A stretch of 12,845 nucleotides of DNA, taken from NCBI GenBank assembly GCA_002383105.1, contig DFXC01000142.1, forward strand, positions 12,245 to 25,089, written 5' to 3'. This DNA is from Hyphomicrobiaceae bacterium UBA4118. Its GTDB lineage: Bacteria > Pseudomonadota > Alphaproteobacteria > Rhizobiales > Methyloligellaceae. Position 1 is the stretch's first letter; each line of letters starts with the position of its first letter. The position numbers were made by a program, and so were the translations under genes. Positions 1 through 6,566 of this stretch are shown one piece after another. Under the pieces are notes generated by a model that was given only the letters and a program-made list of their open reading frames with translations, had not been told where the DNA came from and searched no databases.

Positions 1-224
1 GCGAGGAAAGGCATCTGGGCGCTGTGGGCGACCAGTCTCAGCCCTTCAAGCCTCCTGGCGGGTCAGCTCCGGCGCATCGCTGGATGGGCCTACACTGCCT
101 GCTGGAGGCCGGGCTCCGGACCCTGCCATTCCATTCTGCCTTGTTTCGCGGCGATCAGTCCCCAGGTCCGCCTCCGAATCGTTGAATCCGGCGGTGGTTG
201 CCGCTCCAAAGACACAGTTAGGTT

Positions 225-243
225 TAACAGCTCTAGATTGTTA
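225..243. promoter_or_regulatory. Operator-like dyad overlapping the distal topA promoter
   Basis: TAACA (225-229) and TGTTA (239-243) form an inverted repeat with 9 bases between the arms. The right arm covers most of the candidate -35 at 238-243. Its placement suits a regulator-binding site, but the arms are only 5 bases and could arise by chance. Confidence 0.25.
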
Positions 244-266
244 TAGTTAGTCTACTCATCTATAAG
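238..266 (+). promoter_or_regulatory. Candidate sigma-70-type promoter for topA (distal)
   Basis: TTGTTA (238-243) and TATAAG (261-266) are separated by 17 bases in an AT-rich patch of an otherwise GC-rich window. The match is 4 of 6 at -35 and 5 of 6 at -10. Transcription would start near 273, giving a topA leader of about 120 bases. This is a consensus match only. Confidence 0.45.
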
Positions 267-289
267 TTGTCAATCGGGCTTGGCCGAAT

Positions 290-318
290 TTGACAGTGGC
301 GGGTCAAGACACCATTTT
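290..318 (+). promoter_or_regulatory. Candidate promoter for topA (proximal)
   Basis: A perfect TTGACA (290-295) is followed after 17 bases by CATTTT (313-318), a weak -10. The strong -35 fits the TTGAC preference of alphaproteobacterial housekeeping promoters. The start would be near 325, about 70 bases before topA. Together with the distal candidate it suggests two start sites. Confidence 0.4.
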
Positions 319-393
319 CCGGGCGCATAACCAGGGGCCAAATAGGCCCGCCGCCCTGAGCCCGACGCAATTTGCGCGGCTAGGAACATCTCA

Positions 394-2985
394 ATGAACA
401 TCGTCATCGTCGAATCGCCCGCCAAGGCTAAGACCGTCAATAAATATCTCGGGCCCGGATACCGCGTGATCGCGTCTTATGGTCACGTGCGCGATCTGCC
501 CTCCAAGAACGGCTCGGTCGTGCCCGACAACGACTTCGAGATGCATTGGGACGTGGAGCCCAAGGCGGCCAAGCGGCTGGATGAGATCGCCAAGGCGGTG
601 AAGGGCGCGAGCAAGCTGATCCTCGCCACCGACCCCGACCGCGAGGGCGAGGCCATCTCCTGGCACGTCCTTCAGGTGCTCGACCGCAAAAAGGCCCTGG
701 CGGGCATTCCGGTGGAGCGCGTGGTCTTCAATGCCGTCACCAAGGAAGCCGTGCTCGACGCCATGCGCCACCCGCGCACGATCGACGGTCCCCTGGTCAA
801 CGCCTATCTCGCCCGCCGGGCGCTCGACTATCTGGTCGGCTTCACGCTGTCGCCGGTGCTGTGGCGGAAGCTCCCCGGCGCCCGCTCGGCCGGCCGGGTG
901 CAGTCCGTGGCGCTCCGGCTCGTCTGCGACCGCGAACTCGAGATCGAGCGCTTCAAGGCTCAGGAATATTGGACGATCCTGGCCGAGCTTGCGACCGCCA
1001 AGGCCGAGACCTTCCAGGCCCGGCTCGCCTCGATCGGCGGCAAGAAGCTCGAGAAGTTCGACATCGCCGATCAGGCGACGGCCGAGCGGCTCAAGGCGGC
1101 GCTCGAAGGCGGCCGCTTCACCGTCGCCAACATCGAGAGCAAATCGCAGCGCCGCAACCCCGCCGCCCCCTTCACCACCTCGACCCTGCAACAGGAGGCC
1201 TCGCGGAAGTTCGGCTTCTCGCCGCGCCACACCATGCAGCTCGCGCAGCGCCTCTATGAGGGCGTTGATCTCGGCGGCGAGAGCGAAGGGCTGATCACCT
1301 ATATGCGGACCGATGGCGTGCAGATCGTGCCGGAGGCGATCGCCGCCGCCCGCCGCATGGTCGCCAAGCTTTACGGCGACCGCTATGTCCCCCCTTCTCC
1401 GCGCGAATACGAGACCAAGGCCAAGAACGCGCAGGAAGCCCATGAGGCCATCAGGCCGACCGATTTCACCAAGGAGCCTGACAAGGTCGCCCGCTATCTC
1501 GAGGACGATGCGGCCAAGCTCTACAAGCTCATCTGGCAGCGCACGTTGGCAAGCCAGGGCCAAAGCGCCGACATCGAGCGCACCACCATCGACATCGACG
1601 TTGCCGGCAAGGACGGCGAACGCTACGGCGTGCGGGCGACGGGCTCGGTGATCCGCTTCGACGGTTTCCTCAAGATCTATGAGGAGGGCATCGACGACGC
1701 CGTCGGCGAGGACGGTGCGCGGCTTCCCGCGCTCGTCAAGGGCGCGGCACTCGACCCGCGCAAGATCGAGGCGAAGCAGCACTTCACCGAGCCGCCGCCC
1801 CGCTACAGCGAGGCGACCCTCATCAAGAAGATGGAGGAGCTCGGCATTGGTCGGCCGTCGACCTATGCCACGACGCTCAACGTGCTGCGCGACCGCGAAT
1901 ATGTCCGCCTCGACAAGAAGCGGCTCGTACCGGAGGACAAGGGGCGCCTGGTCACGGCCTTTCTCGAGAGTTTCTTCAGCCGCTACGTCGAATACGACTT
2001 CACCGCCGACCTCGAGGAGAAGCTCGACCTCATCTCGGCGGACAAGCTCGAATGGAAGGACGTGTTGCGCGACTTCTGGCGTGACTTCATCGCCGCCGTG
2101 AACGACATCGGCGACGTCAGGATCACGCAGGTGCTGGATGCGCTGAACGACATGCTCGGCCCCCACATCTTCCCCGCGCCGAGTGAAGGGGGCGACCCGC
2201 GGCAATGTCCCTCCTGCGCGGCCGGACGCCTCAGCCTCAAGATCGGGAAATTCGGCGCCTTTATAGGCTGCTCCAATTATCCCGAGTGCCGCTTTACCCG
2301 CCAGCTCGCCGACACCGGCGACAAGGCTTCTGCCGGCGCCGAAGCGAGATCGCTCGGCGCCGATCCCGAGACCGGGCTCGACGTGACGGTCCGCACCGGC
2401 CGGTTCGGGCCTTACGTCCAGCTCGGCGAGGGCAACGGCAAGGAGAAGCCGAAGCGCGCCTCGATCCCGAAGGGCACCGACCCCGAGGGCCTCGATCTTG
2501 GGCGCGCGCTCGCGCTGCTGTCGCTTCCCCGCGAGGTCGGCCTGCATCCTGAGTCGGGAAAACCGATCGTGGCGGGCTTTGGCCGCTACGGGCCCTACGT
2601 GCAGCATGACGGCAAATATGCGAGCCTCTCGAGCCCCGAGGAGGTGTTCGAGGTGGGTATCAACCGCGCCGTGAGCCTTCTTGCCGAGAAGGCTGACTCT
2701 GCCGGCGCCCGGCGGGGGCCGAGCGTGATCAAGGATCTCGGCGCACATCCTGAGCTTGGCGGAAAGGTGCAGGTCCTGAGCGGCCGCTATGGCCCGTACG
2801 TGAAGCATGGCAAGGTCAACGCCACGCTGCCCAAGGACCGCGAGCCCGAGCAGGTCACCCTTGCCGAGGCCGTCGAGCTGATCGCTGCCAGGAGCGCCAA
2901 AGGACCGGCCAAGAAGCCGGCGAAGAAGACGGCACGTAAAGGCGGCAAGAGCAGCAAACAGGCCGTCGAGGAGACGGCAGGCTGA
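394..2985 (+). CDS. topA: DNA topoisomerase I (type IA, omega protein)
   Basis: This enzyme relaxes negatively supercoiled DNA by breaking and passing single strands, acting in the cytoplasm on the nucleoid. The 863-residue protein opens with the TOPRIM start IVESPAKAKT and has the acidic D80-P-D82-R-E84 metal site. The catalytic tyrosine is Y303 in GLITYMRTDG. A C-terminal zinc ribbon is formed by C605-x2-C608 and C626-x5-C632. Three topoisomerase C-terminal repeats follow, marked by GR[FY]GPYV at residues 669, 730 and 797, and a lysine-rich tail ends the protein. One four-cysteine zinc site plus these repeats is the usual alphaproteobacterial layout. The ATG is preceded by AGGAA (382-386) at 7 bases. 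rnr starts 9 bases after the stop, so the two are probably co-transcribed. A long open frame lies antisense to it and is treated as a shadow. Confidence 0.98.
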   Translation: MNIVIVESPAKAKTVNKYLGPGYRVIASYGHVRDLPSKNGSVVPDNDFEMHWDVEPKAAKRLDEIAKAVKGASKLILATDPDREGEAISWHVLQVLDRKKALAGIPVERVVFNAVTKEAVLDAMRHPRTIDGPLVNAYLARRALDYLVGFTLSPVLWRKLPGARSAGRVQSVALRLVCDRELEIERFKAQEYWTILAELATAKAETFQARLASIGGKKLEKFDIADQATAERLKAALEGGRFTVANIESKSQRRNPAAPFTTSTLQQEASRKFGFSPRHTMQLAQRLYEGVDLGGESEGLITYMRTDGVQIVPEAIAAARRMVAKLYGDRYVPPSPREYETKAKNAQEAHEAIRPTDFTKEPDKVARYLEDDAAKLYKLIWQRTLASQGQSADIERTTIDIDVAGKDGERYGVRATGSVIRFDGFLKIYEEGIDDAVGEDGARLPALVKGAALDPRKIEAKQHFTEPPPRYSEATLIKKMEELGIGRPSTYATTLNVLRDREYVRLDKKRLVPEDKGRLVTAFLESFFSRYVEYDFTADLEEKLDLISADKLEWKDVLRDFWRDFIAAVNDIGDVRITQVLDALNDMLGPHIFPAPSEGGDPRQCPSCAAGRLSLKIGKFGAFIGCSNYPECRFTRQLADTGDKASAGAEARSLGADPETGLDVTVRTGRFGPYVQLGEGNGKEKPKRASIPKGTDPEGLDLGRALALLSLPREVGLHPESGKPIVAGFGRYGPYVQHDGKYASLSSPEEVFEVGINRAVSLLAEKADSAGARRGPSVIKDLGAHPELGGKVQVLSGRYGPYVKHGKVNATLPKDREPEQVTLAEAVELIAARSAKGPAKKPAKKTARKGGKSSKQAVEETAG

Positions 2986-2994
2986 GCGGCGCCG

Positions 2995-5313
2995 GTGGCA
3001 AAACCTAAGGGGGCCTCGCGCAACGCGACCGTGGGCAAACTACCTTCGAAGCAAGAGATTCTCGACTTTCTCGCTAGCGCCAGCAAAGAGGCCGGCAAGC
3101 GGGAGATCACGCGCGCCTTCGGCGTCAAGGGCAGCGACCGGATCGCGCTGAAGGCGCTCTTGCGCGAAATGGCCGATGACGGGTTGATCGCGGGCTCGCG
3201 GCGCAAGCTGACGCGGCCTGGCGTCCTGCCGCCGGTGACCGTGCTCGAGATCGTTAGCCGCGACAGGGATGGCGAGTTCATCGCGCGGCCCGCGGTGTGG
3301 GACGAGGAGCATGGCGCCCCGCCCCGCATCCTCATGGCCGAAAGCAAGCGCGAGGCTGGACCTGCCGCCGGCATCGGCGACCGCGTGCTGGCGCGGATCA
3401 CCGCCCTTGGGGCCGACGCCGGCTACCCCTATCAGGCGCGGACCATCAAGCGCCTGGCGCGGGCCACGCACAGCCTGCTCGGCATCTTTCGCGCCCTCCC
3501 GGGAGGCGCTGGCGTCACCGATCCCGTCGACCGCAAGCAGCTGAAAGAGTGGCCGGTGGCGCGAGGTGGCACGGGCGAGGCGCAAGACGGCGAGCTCGTC
3601 CGCTTCGAGCTTGCCCGTTCCTCGCGCTTCGGTGTGGAAACCGCGCGCATCACCGAGCGGCTCGGCAACCCTGCCGCGCAACACGCGATCAGCCTCATTG
3701 CGGTCCACGCCCACGGCATCCCCGATACCTTCCCGCAAGCCGTGCTCGCCGAGGCGGACGCCGCCAAGGAGCCCGATCTCGGACGCCGGGAGGATCTGAG
3801 GCATCTCCCCCTCGTGACCATCGACCCGTCGGACGCCCGCGACCATGACGATGCGGTGTGGGCCGAGACCGACCCCGATCCCAAGAATCGCGGGGGCTGG
3901 GTAGCAATCGTCGCCATCGCCGACGTGGCCTCCTATGTCCGCCCCGGAAGCACGCTGGACAAGGAGGCGAAGAAGCGCGGCAACTCGGTCTATTTCCCCG
4001 ACCGCGTCGTGCCGATGCTGCCGGAGCGGATCTCCAACGACCTCTGCTCGCTGAAGGAGGACGAGCCAAGGCCTTGCCTTGCCGTCCGCATGGTCTTCAA
4101 CAAAGACGGGAAGAAGCTTGGCCATCGCTTCTTCCGCGCCCTCATGCGCTCTGCCGCGAGCCTCACCTATGAGCAGGCGCAGGCGGCAATAGACGGCCGC
4201 CTCGACGAGGTCACGGGGCCCCTGCTCGAGCTTGTGCTCAGGCCGTTATGGGGCGCTTATGCGAGCCTCGTGCTGGAGCGCACCGAGCGCGGGCCGCTCG
4301 ACCTGGACTTGCCAGAACGCAAGATCCTGCTCGACGACAAGGGCAGCGTGCGGGGCGTCGTGAGCCCTCCCCGCCTCGACGCGCACCGCCTGATCGAGGA
4401 GTTCATGATCGCCGCCAATGTCGCGGCGGCCGAGACGCTGGAGGCCAAGCGTTCGCCGCTGATCTATCGCGTCCACGATTGCCCGTCGAAGGAGAAGCTC
4501 GTCTCGCTCGGCGAGTTCTTGTGCACCATCGGCCTCAAGCTGCCGAAGTCGGGCGCGATCAAACCCGCCCTTTTCAACCGCATCCTCGCCGATACGCGCT
4601 CGACGCCAGCAGCCGAGCTCGTCGGCGAGGTGATCCTGCGCAGCCAAGCCCAGGCCGTCTATAGCGGGGACAATCTCGGACATTTCGGGCTCAACCTCCG
4701 CCGCTACGCTCACTTCACCTCGCCCATCCGCCGCTATGCCGACCTCATCGTGCACCGCGCGCTGATCAGGGCGCTCGGGCTTGGGCCCGACGGTTTGACC
4801 GATGGCGAGATGGGCGAGCTTCAGGAGATCGCGCAAAGCATTTCCGACACCGAGCGTCGCGCCATGGCGGCCGAGCGGGAGACGGCCGACCGTCTCATCG
4901 CCGCCTATCTTGCCGACCGCATCGGCGCAAAGTTCCAGGCCCGCGTCTCGGGTCTCGTGCGCACCGGCCTCTTCGTGCGGCTGATCGAGACGGGGGCCGA
5001 CGGGTTCGTGCCCGCCTCCTCCATCGGACACGAATATTTCTATCACGACGAGGTTCGGCAAGCGCTGGTGGGGGAGGATACGGGGCTCGCCTATAGGCTT
5101 GGCGACCCGGTCGAGGTGCGCCTGGTCGAGGCGATCCCGACCGCTGGCGCGCTCCGTTTCGAGATGTTGAGCGAAGGTCGCTCGATCGGCACGAAACCGA
5201 GGAGCGGCGCCGGCAAGGGTGACAGAAGGCCGCAAGGTGACAAGGGACGGCCGCAAGGCTACAAGGGCAAGTCGCATCGGCAAGGACGCGGCGCCCCCCG
5301 CAAACGCCGCTAG
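2995..5313 (+). CDS. rnr: Ribonuclease R (RNase II/RNB family 3'-5' exoribonuclease)
   Basis: RNase R degrades RNA processively from the 3' end, including structured RNA, and takes part in RNA quality control. The 772-residue product has an N-terminal winged-helix-like region (about 18-75), cold-shock OB folds, the RNB catalytic domain (about 260-600) and an S1 domain (about 645-725). The catalytic aspartates D277, D283, D285 and D286 match the D-x5-D-x-D-D pattern of RNase II/R. The other RNB signature, HFTSPIRRYADLIVHR, begins at H573. A basic glycine-rich tail (about 735-772) is typical of RNase R. The start is GTG, 9 bases after the topA stop, without a clear Shine-Dalgarno sequence, which suggests translational coupling to topA. 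The tail contains two copies of a 7-residue unit (see repeat). Confidence 0.97.
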   Translation: MAKPKGASRNATVGKLPSKQEILDFLASASKEAGKREITRAFGVKGSDRIALKALLREMADDGLIAGSRRKLTRPGVLPPVTVLEIVSRDRDGEFIARPAVWDEEHGAPPRILMAESKREAGPAAGIGDRVLARITALGADAGYPYQARTIKRLARATHSLLGIFRALPGGAGVTDPVDRKQLKEWPVARGGTGEAQDGELVRFELARSSRFGVETARITERLGNPAAQHAISLIAVHAHGIPDTFPQAVLAEADAAKEPDLGRREDLRHLPLVTIDPSDARDHDDAVWAETDPDPKNRGGWVAIVAIADVASYVRPGSTLDKEAKKRGNSVYFPDRVVPMLPERISNDLCSLKEDEPRPCLAVRMVFNKDGKKLGHRFFRALMRSAASLTYEQAQAAIDGRLDEVTGPLLELVLRPLWGAYASLVLERTERGPLDLDLPERKILLDDKGSVRGVVSPPRLDAHRLIEEFMIAANVAAAETLEAKRSPLIYRVHDCPSKEKLVSLGEFLCTIGLKLPKSGAIKPALFNRILADTRSTPAAELVGEVILRSQAQAVYSGDNLGHFGLNLRRYAHFTSPIRRYADLIVHRALIRALGLGPDGLTDGEMGELQEIAQSISDTERRAMAAERETADRLIAAYLADRIGAKFQARVSGLVRTGLFVRLIETGADGFVPASSIGHEYFYHDEVRQALVGEDTGLAYRLGDPVEVRLVEAIPTAGALRFEMLSEGRSIGTKPRSGAGKGDRRPQGDKGRPQGYKGKSHRQGRGAPRKRR
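5228..5258 (+). repeat. Tandem 21-base repeat in the RNase R tail
   Basis: GGCCGCAAGG occurs at 5228-5237 and again at 5249-5258, a period of 21 bases (7 codons). It encodes consecutive RPQGDKG and RPQGYKG units in the basic tail of RNase R. The unit probably arose by local duplication and may vary in number between strains. Confidence 0.6.
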
Positions 5314-5368
5314 CCTGGGCTCAGGAATCGCCTCTGGCCGTGCGCGGGCTCTACACAAGGATCATGTG

Positions 5369-5860
5369 ATGCAAGACAGAGTTGGGCCTTCGGGCGTCAC
5401 CCAGCATGAGGGCCGATCGACGGGGGCCCGCCCGGTCTTCAGCTCGCTGCTCCGAGGCGCGGCGCATAAGTGCCCCGCCTGCGGCAAGGGCGCCATGTTT
5501 AGGCGCTACCTCAAAGTGGCCGATAACTGCCCCAATTGCGGCGAGGCCCTACATCATCATCGCGCCGACGACGCGCCACCCTATTTCACCATCGTCATTG
5601 TCGGCCACATCGTGGTCGGCCTCGTGCTCGCCGTGGAAATGGCCTACCGGCCGCCGCTCTGGGTGCATGCGGCGCTGTGGCTGCCGCTCACCGTCATCCT
5701 CACCCTTGTCGTCCTGCCCTCGGTCAAAGGGGCGCTCATCGCTCTGCAATGGGCGCTCCTCATGCACGGGTTCGATCCCGACGCCAAAGAGGAGATGGGG
5801 ACGGGCTTCGAGGCAACCTTGCCCGAGGCTTCCCCGCACCGTCTTGACTTCCGGTCTTGA
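5369..5860 (+). CDS. DUF983 family zinc-ribbon membrane protein
   Basis: This 163-residue protein belongs to DUF983, a family common in alphaproteobacteria with no settled function. Two CxxC pairs (C35/C38 and C54/C57) predict a zinc ribbon. The family motif RADDAPPYFT follows, then two hydrophobic segments (about 73-90 and 99-117) that should span the inner membrane. The short stretch after the second segment is hydrophilic. I chose the ATG at 5369 because AAGG (5357-5360) lies 8 bases upstream. The frame is open back to 5219, but that would overlap the rnr tail and add a residue string unlike the family. It lies 55 bases after rnr and is probably in the same transcript. The family call is firm; a role in metal or RNA handling would be guesswork. 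Confidence 0.88.
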   Translation: MQDRVGPSGVTQHEGRSTGARPVFSSLLRGAAHKCPACGKGAMFRRYLKVADNCPNCGEALHHHRADDAPPYFTIVIVGHIVVGLVLAVEMAYRPPLWVHAALWLPLTVILTLVVLPSVKGALIALQWALLMHGFDPDAKEEMGTGFEATLPEASPHRLDFRS

Positions 5861-5871
5861 GCGAGTAGGGT
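5844..5871 (+). promoter_or_regulatory. Candidate promoter for rpmG
   Basis: TTGACT (5844-5849) and TAGGGT (5866-5871) are 16 bases apart at the end of the DUF983 gene. The start would be near 5878, about 30 bases before rpmG. The -35 matches well and the -10 is weak (first, second and last bases). rpmG may also be read from the upstream genes. Confidence 0.35.
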
Positions 5872-5908
5872 TCGCGCGAAACTTGCTTTTAGTGTTATCG
5901 AGGACGAC

Positions 5909-6076
5909 ATGGCTAAGCCCGTCACCCAGAAGATCAAGCTCGTGAGCACCGCCGGCACGGGCTACTACTACGTGACCAAGAAGAACCCGCGCAATCAGAC
6001 CGAGAAGCTCGTGTTCAAGAAATACGATCCGGTCGCGCGCAAGCACGTCGAATTCAAAGAATACAAGATCAAATAG
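5909..6076 (+). CDS. rpmG: 50S ribosomal protein L33
   Basis: The 55-residue product matches bacterial L33 throughout: it starts [20 protein letters not shown], has the central KKNPRN segment and ends in EYKIK. L33 is a small basic protein of the large ribosomal subunit near the exit site. No cysteines are present, so this is the zinc-independent form without the CxxC pairs, as is usual in Proteobacteria. The ATG follows a GAGGA-like ribosome binding site (5900-5904) at about 4 bases. The gene sits 48 bases after the DUF983 gene and is the last gene of the + strand block, before a long gap and the convergent pleD. Confidence 0.97.
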   Translation: MAKPVTQKIKLVSTAGTGYYYVTKKNPRNQTEKLVFKKYDPVARKHVEFKEYKIK

Positions 6077-6107
6077 CGGCTTGGTTTCGATCAGCCCTGC
6101 TCGTCTT

Positions 6108-6126
6108 ATGGCCGCACCGCGGCCGT
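6108..6126 (+). terminator. Possible weak terminator hairpin after rpmG
   Basis: GGCCGC (6110-6115) and GCGGCC (6119-6124) pair around the 3-base loop ACC, 33 bases after the rpmG stop, with one or two further weak pairs outside. No T-run follows, so it is not a standard intrinsic terminator. It may only stabilise the transcript end. Confidence 0.25.
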
Positions 6127-6153
6127 GAGGAGGCTGTGGTCGTCTGTAATGGT

Positions 6154-6212
6154 GGCCGGCCGAAACGCGGCGCTAACGAGGAGGCCACTCAACCGCGGTC
6201 CGGCCGGCCGAA
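6154..6212. repeat. Duplicated GGCCGGCCGAA
   Basis: The 11-mer GGCCGGCCGAA occurs at 6154-6164 and 6202-6212, 48 bases apart. Its first 8 bases are a perfect palindrome (an FseI site), so the copies can act as direct repeats or pair with each other as an 8-base stem. The role is unknown. Confidence 0.5.
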
Positions 6213-6347
6213 CCCTACGGACCCAGGAGATGCGGCGGACCTGAGCAAACCGCAGGGTTATCTCTTACGACGAGGAAACGAAAGTTTGCGAGGCGCGCTT
6301 GGATTTCGCGCGAGAACCCCCCTCGCCCCATTGTCTCCCACTGCGAA

Positions 6348-6387
6348 TTCTGTCGGCTCAACTCAAACCACAAAACAGCCGACAAAA
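6348..6387 (-). other. Stem-loop, better formed in minus-strand RNA
   Basis: TGTCGGCT (6351-6358) and AGCCGACA (6377-6384) form a perfect 8-base stem around an 18-base loop. In minus-strand RNA the stem extends by one G-U and two A-U pairs to 11 bases. In + strand RNA the same extension is broken by a C-A mismatch. The loop is G/T-rich on the minus strand. It could belong to a small RNA or to a transcript end, but no T-run follows on either strand. Confidence 0.35.
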
Positions 6388-6413
6388 GGACGAAATCAAT
6401 CTTATTCATGCGT

Positions 6414-6443
6414 TAAATACGATCAAATACAAGCCATTGTAAA
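6414..6443 (-). promoter_or_regulatory. Promoter-like pair on the minus strand
   Basis: Read on the minus strand, TTTACA (6443-6438) is followed after 18 bases by TATTTA (6419-6414). Transcription would begin near 6407 and run leftward through the stem-loop at 6348-6387. AT-rich DNA produces such matches easily, so this is weak on its own. Confidence 0.25.
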
Positions 6444-6486
6444 GCCTTAAGGTTAAGCGCTCAGCTCCCAGTTCAAGTCGCAAAGG

Positions 6487-6502
6487 CGCTTCGGCGGAAG
6501 CG
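6487..6502 (-). terminator. Hairpin after pleD
   Basis: CGCTTC (6487-6492) and GAAGCG (6497-6502) pair around a 4-base loop, about 65 bases downstream of the pleD stop. In the minus-strand transcript only a short T-run (CCTTT) follows, so it would be a weak intrinsic terminator. It may also act on readthrough from rpmG, since the hairpin is nearly symmetrical. Confidence 0.35.
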
Positions 6503-6566
6503 TTCAGCCTACTGATTCAAGCTAAGTGATTCGCGAGCAGCTCCGCCCGCCGCGCGTTGAGAGTTG

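Larger units (their letters stand above)
1..390. other. Gene-poor region upstream of topA
   Basis: No gene can be supported here. Positions 1 to about 210 are GC-rich. All three + frames stay open for 180 bases or more, but none gives a recognisable product or a start with a ribosome binding site, and open frames are expected at this base composition. Two minus-strand frames are also open for over 150 bases without a recognisable product. From about 211 to 280 the base composition shifts sharply towards A and T, which looks like a promoter region for topA. Two GAATC sites (176-180 and 184-188) fit the GANTC target of the alphaproteobacterial CcrM methylase. An upstream gene could end just outside the window. 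Confidence 0.5.
6077..6566. other. Convergent gap between rpmG and pleD
   Basis: These 490 bases hold no gene I can support. The left half is GC-rich and carries a short hairpin and a duplicated GGCCGGCCGAA. The middle (about 6340-6460) is unusually AT-rich, with a stem-loop and a promoter-like pair on the minus strand. The right end holds a hairpin suited to ending pleD and two GATTC sites (6514-6518 and 6528-6532), which are CcrM-type targets. Open frames of 104 codons (+) and 64 codons (-) exist but lack ribosome binding sites and recognisable products. Confidence 0.55.

Noticed and set aside
1..240. 3' end of dprA or another upstream gene
   Set aside because: dprA is often near topA in related bacteria, but no frame here resembles its C-terminal domain.
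391..2808. An 805-codon open frame antisense to topA
   Set aside because: Shadow of a GC-rich gene. Its product is low-complexity and matches nothing, while the + strand encodes an intact topoisomerase I across the whole stretch.
3040..5358. Long minus-strand open frames (361 and 370 codons) opposite rnr
   Set aside because: Same shadow effect; RNase R on the + strand is intact with all catalytic residues.
5219..5368. Upstream extension of the DUF983 gene overlapping rnr
   Set aside because: The added residues are not family-like, and the ATG at 5369 has a ribosome binding site.
6215..6409. A 64-codon minus-strand open frame after pleD
   Set aside because: No ribosome binding site and no recognisable product. 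It is kept only as part of the possible small-RNA finding.
6136..6450. A 104-codon + strand open frame (GTG start) in the rpmG-pleD gap
   Set aside because: No ribosome binding site, no recognisable product, and codon use unlike the neighbouring genes.
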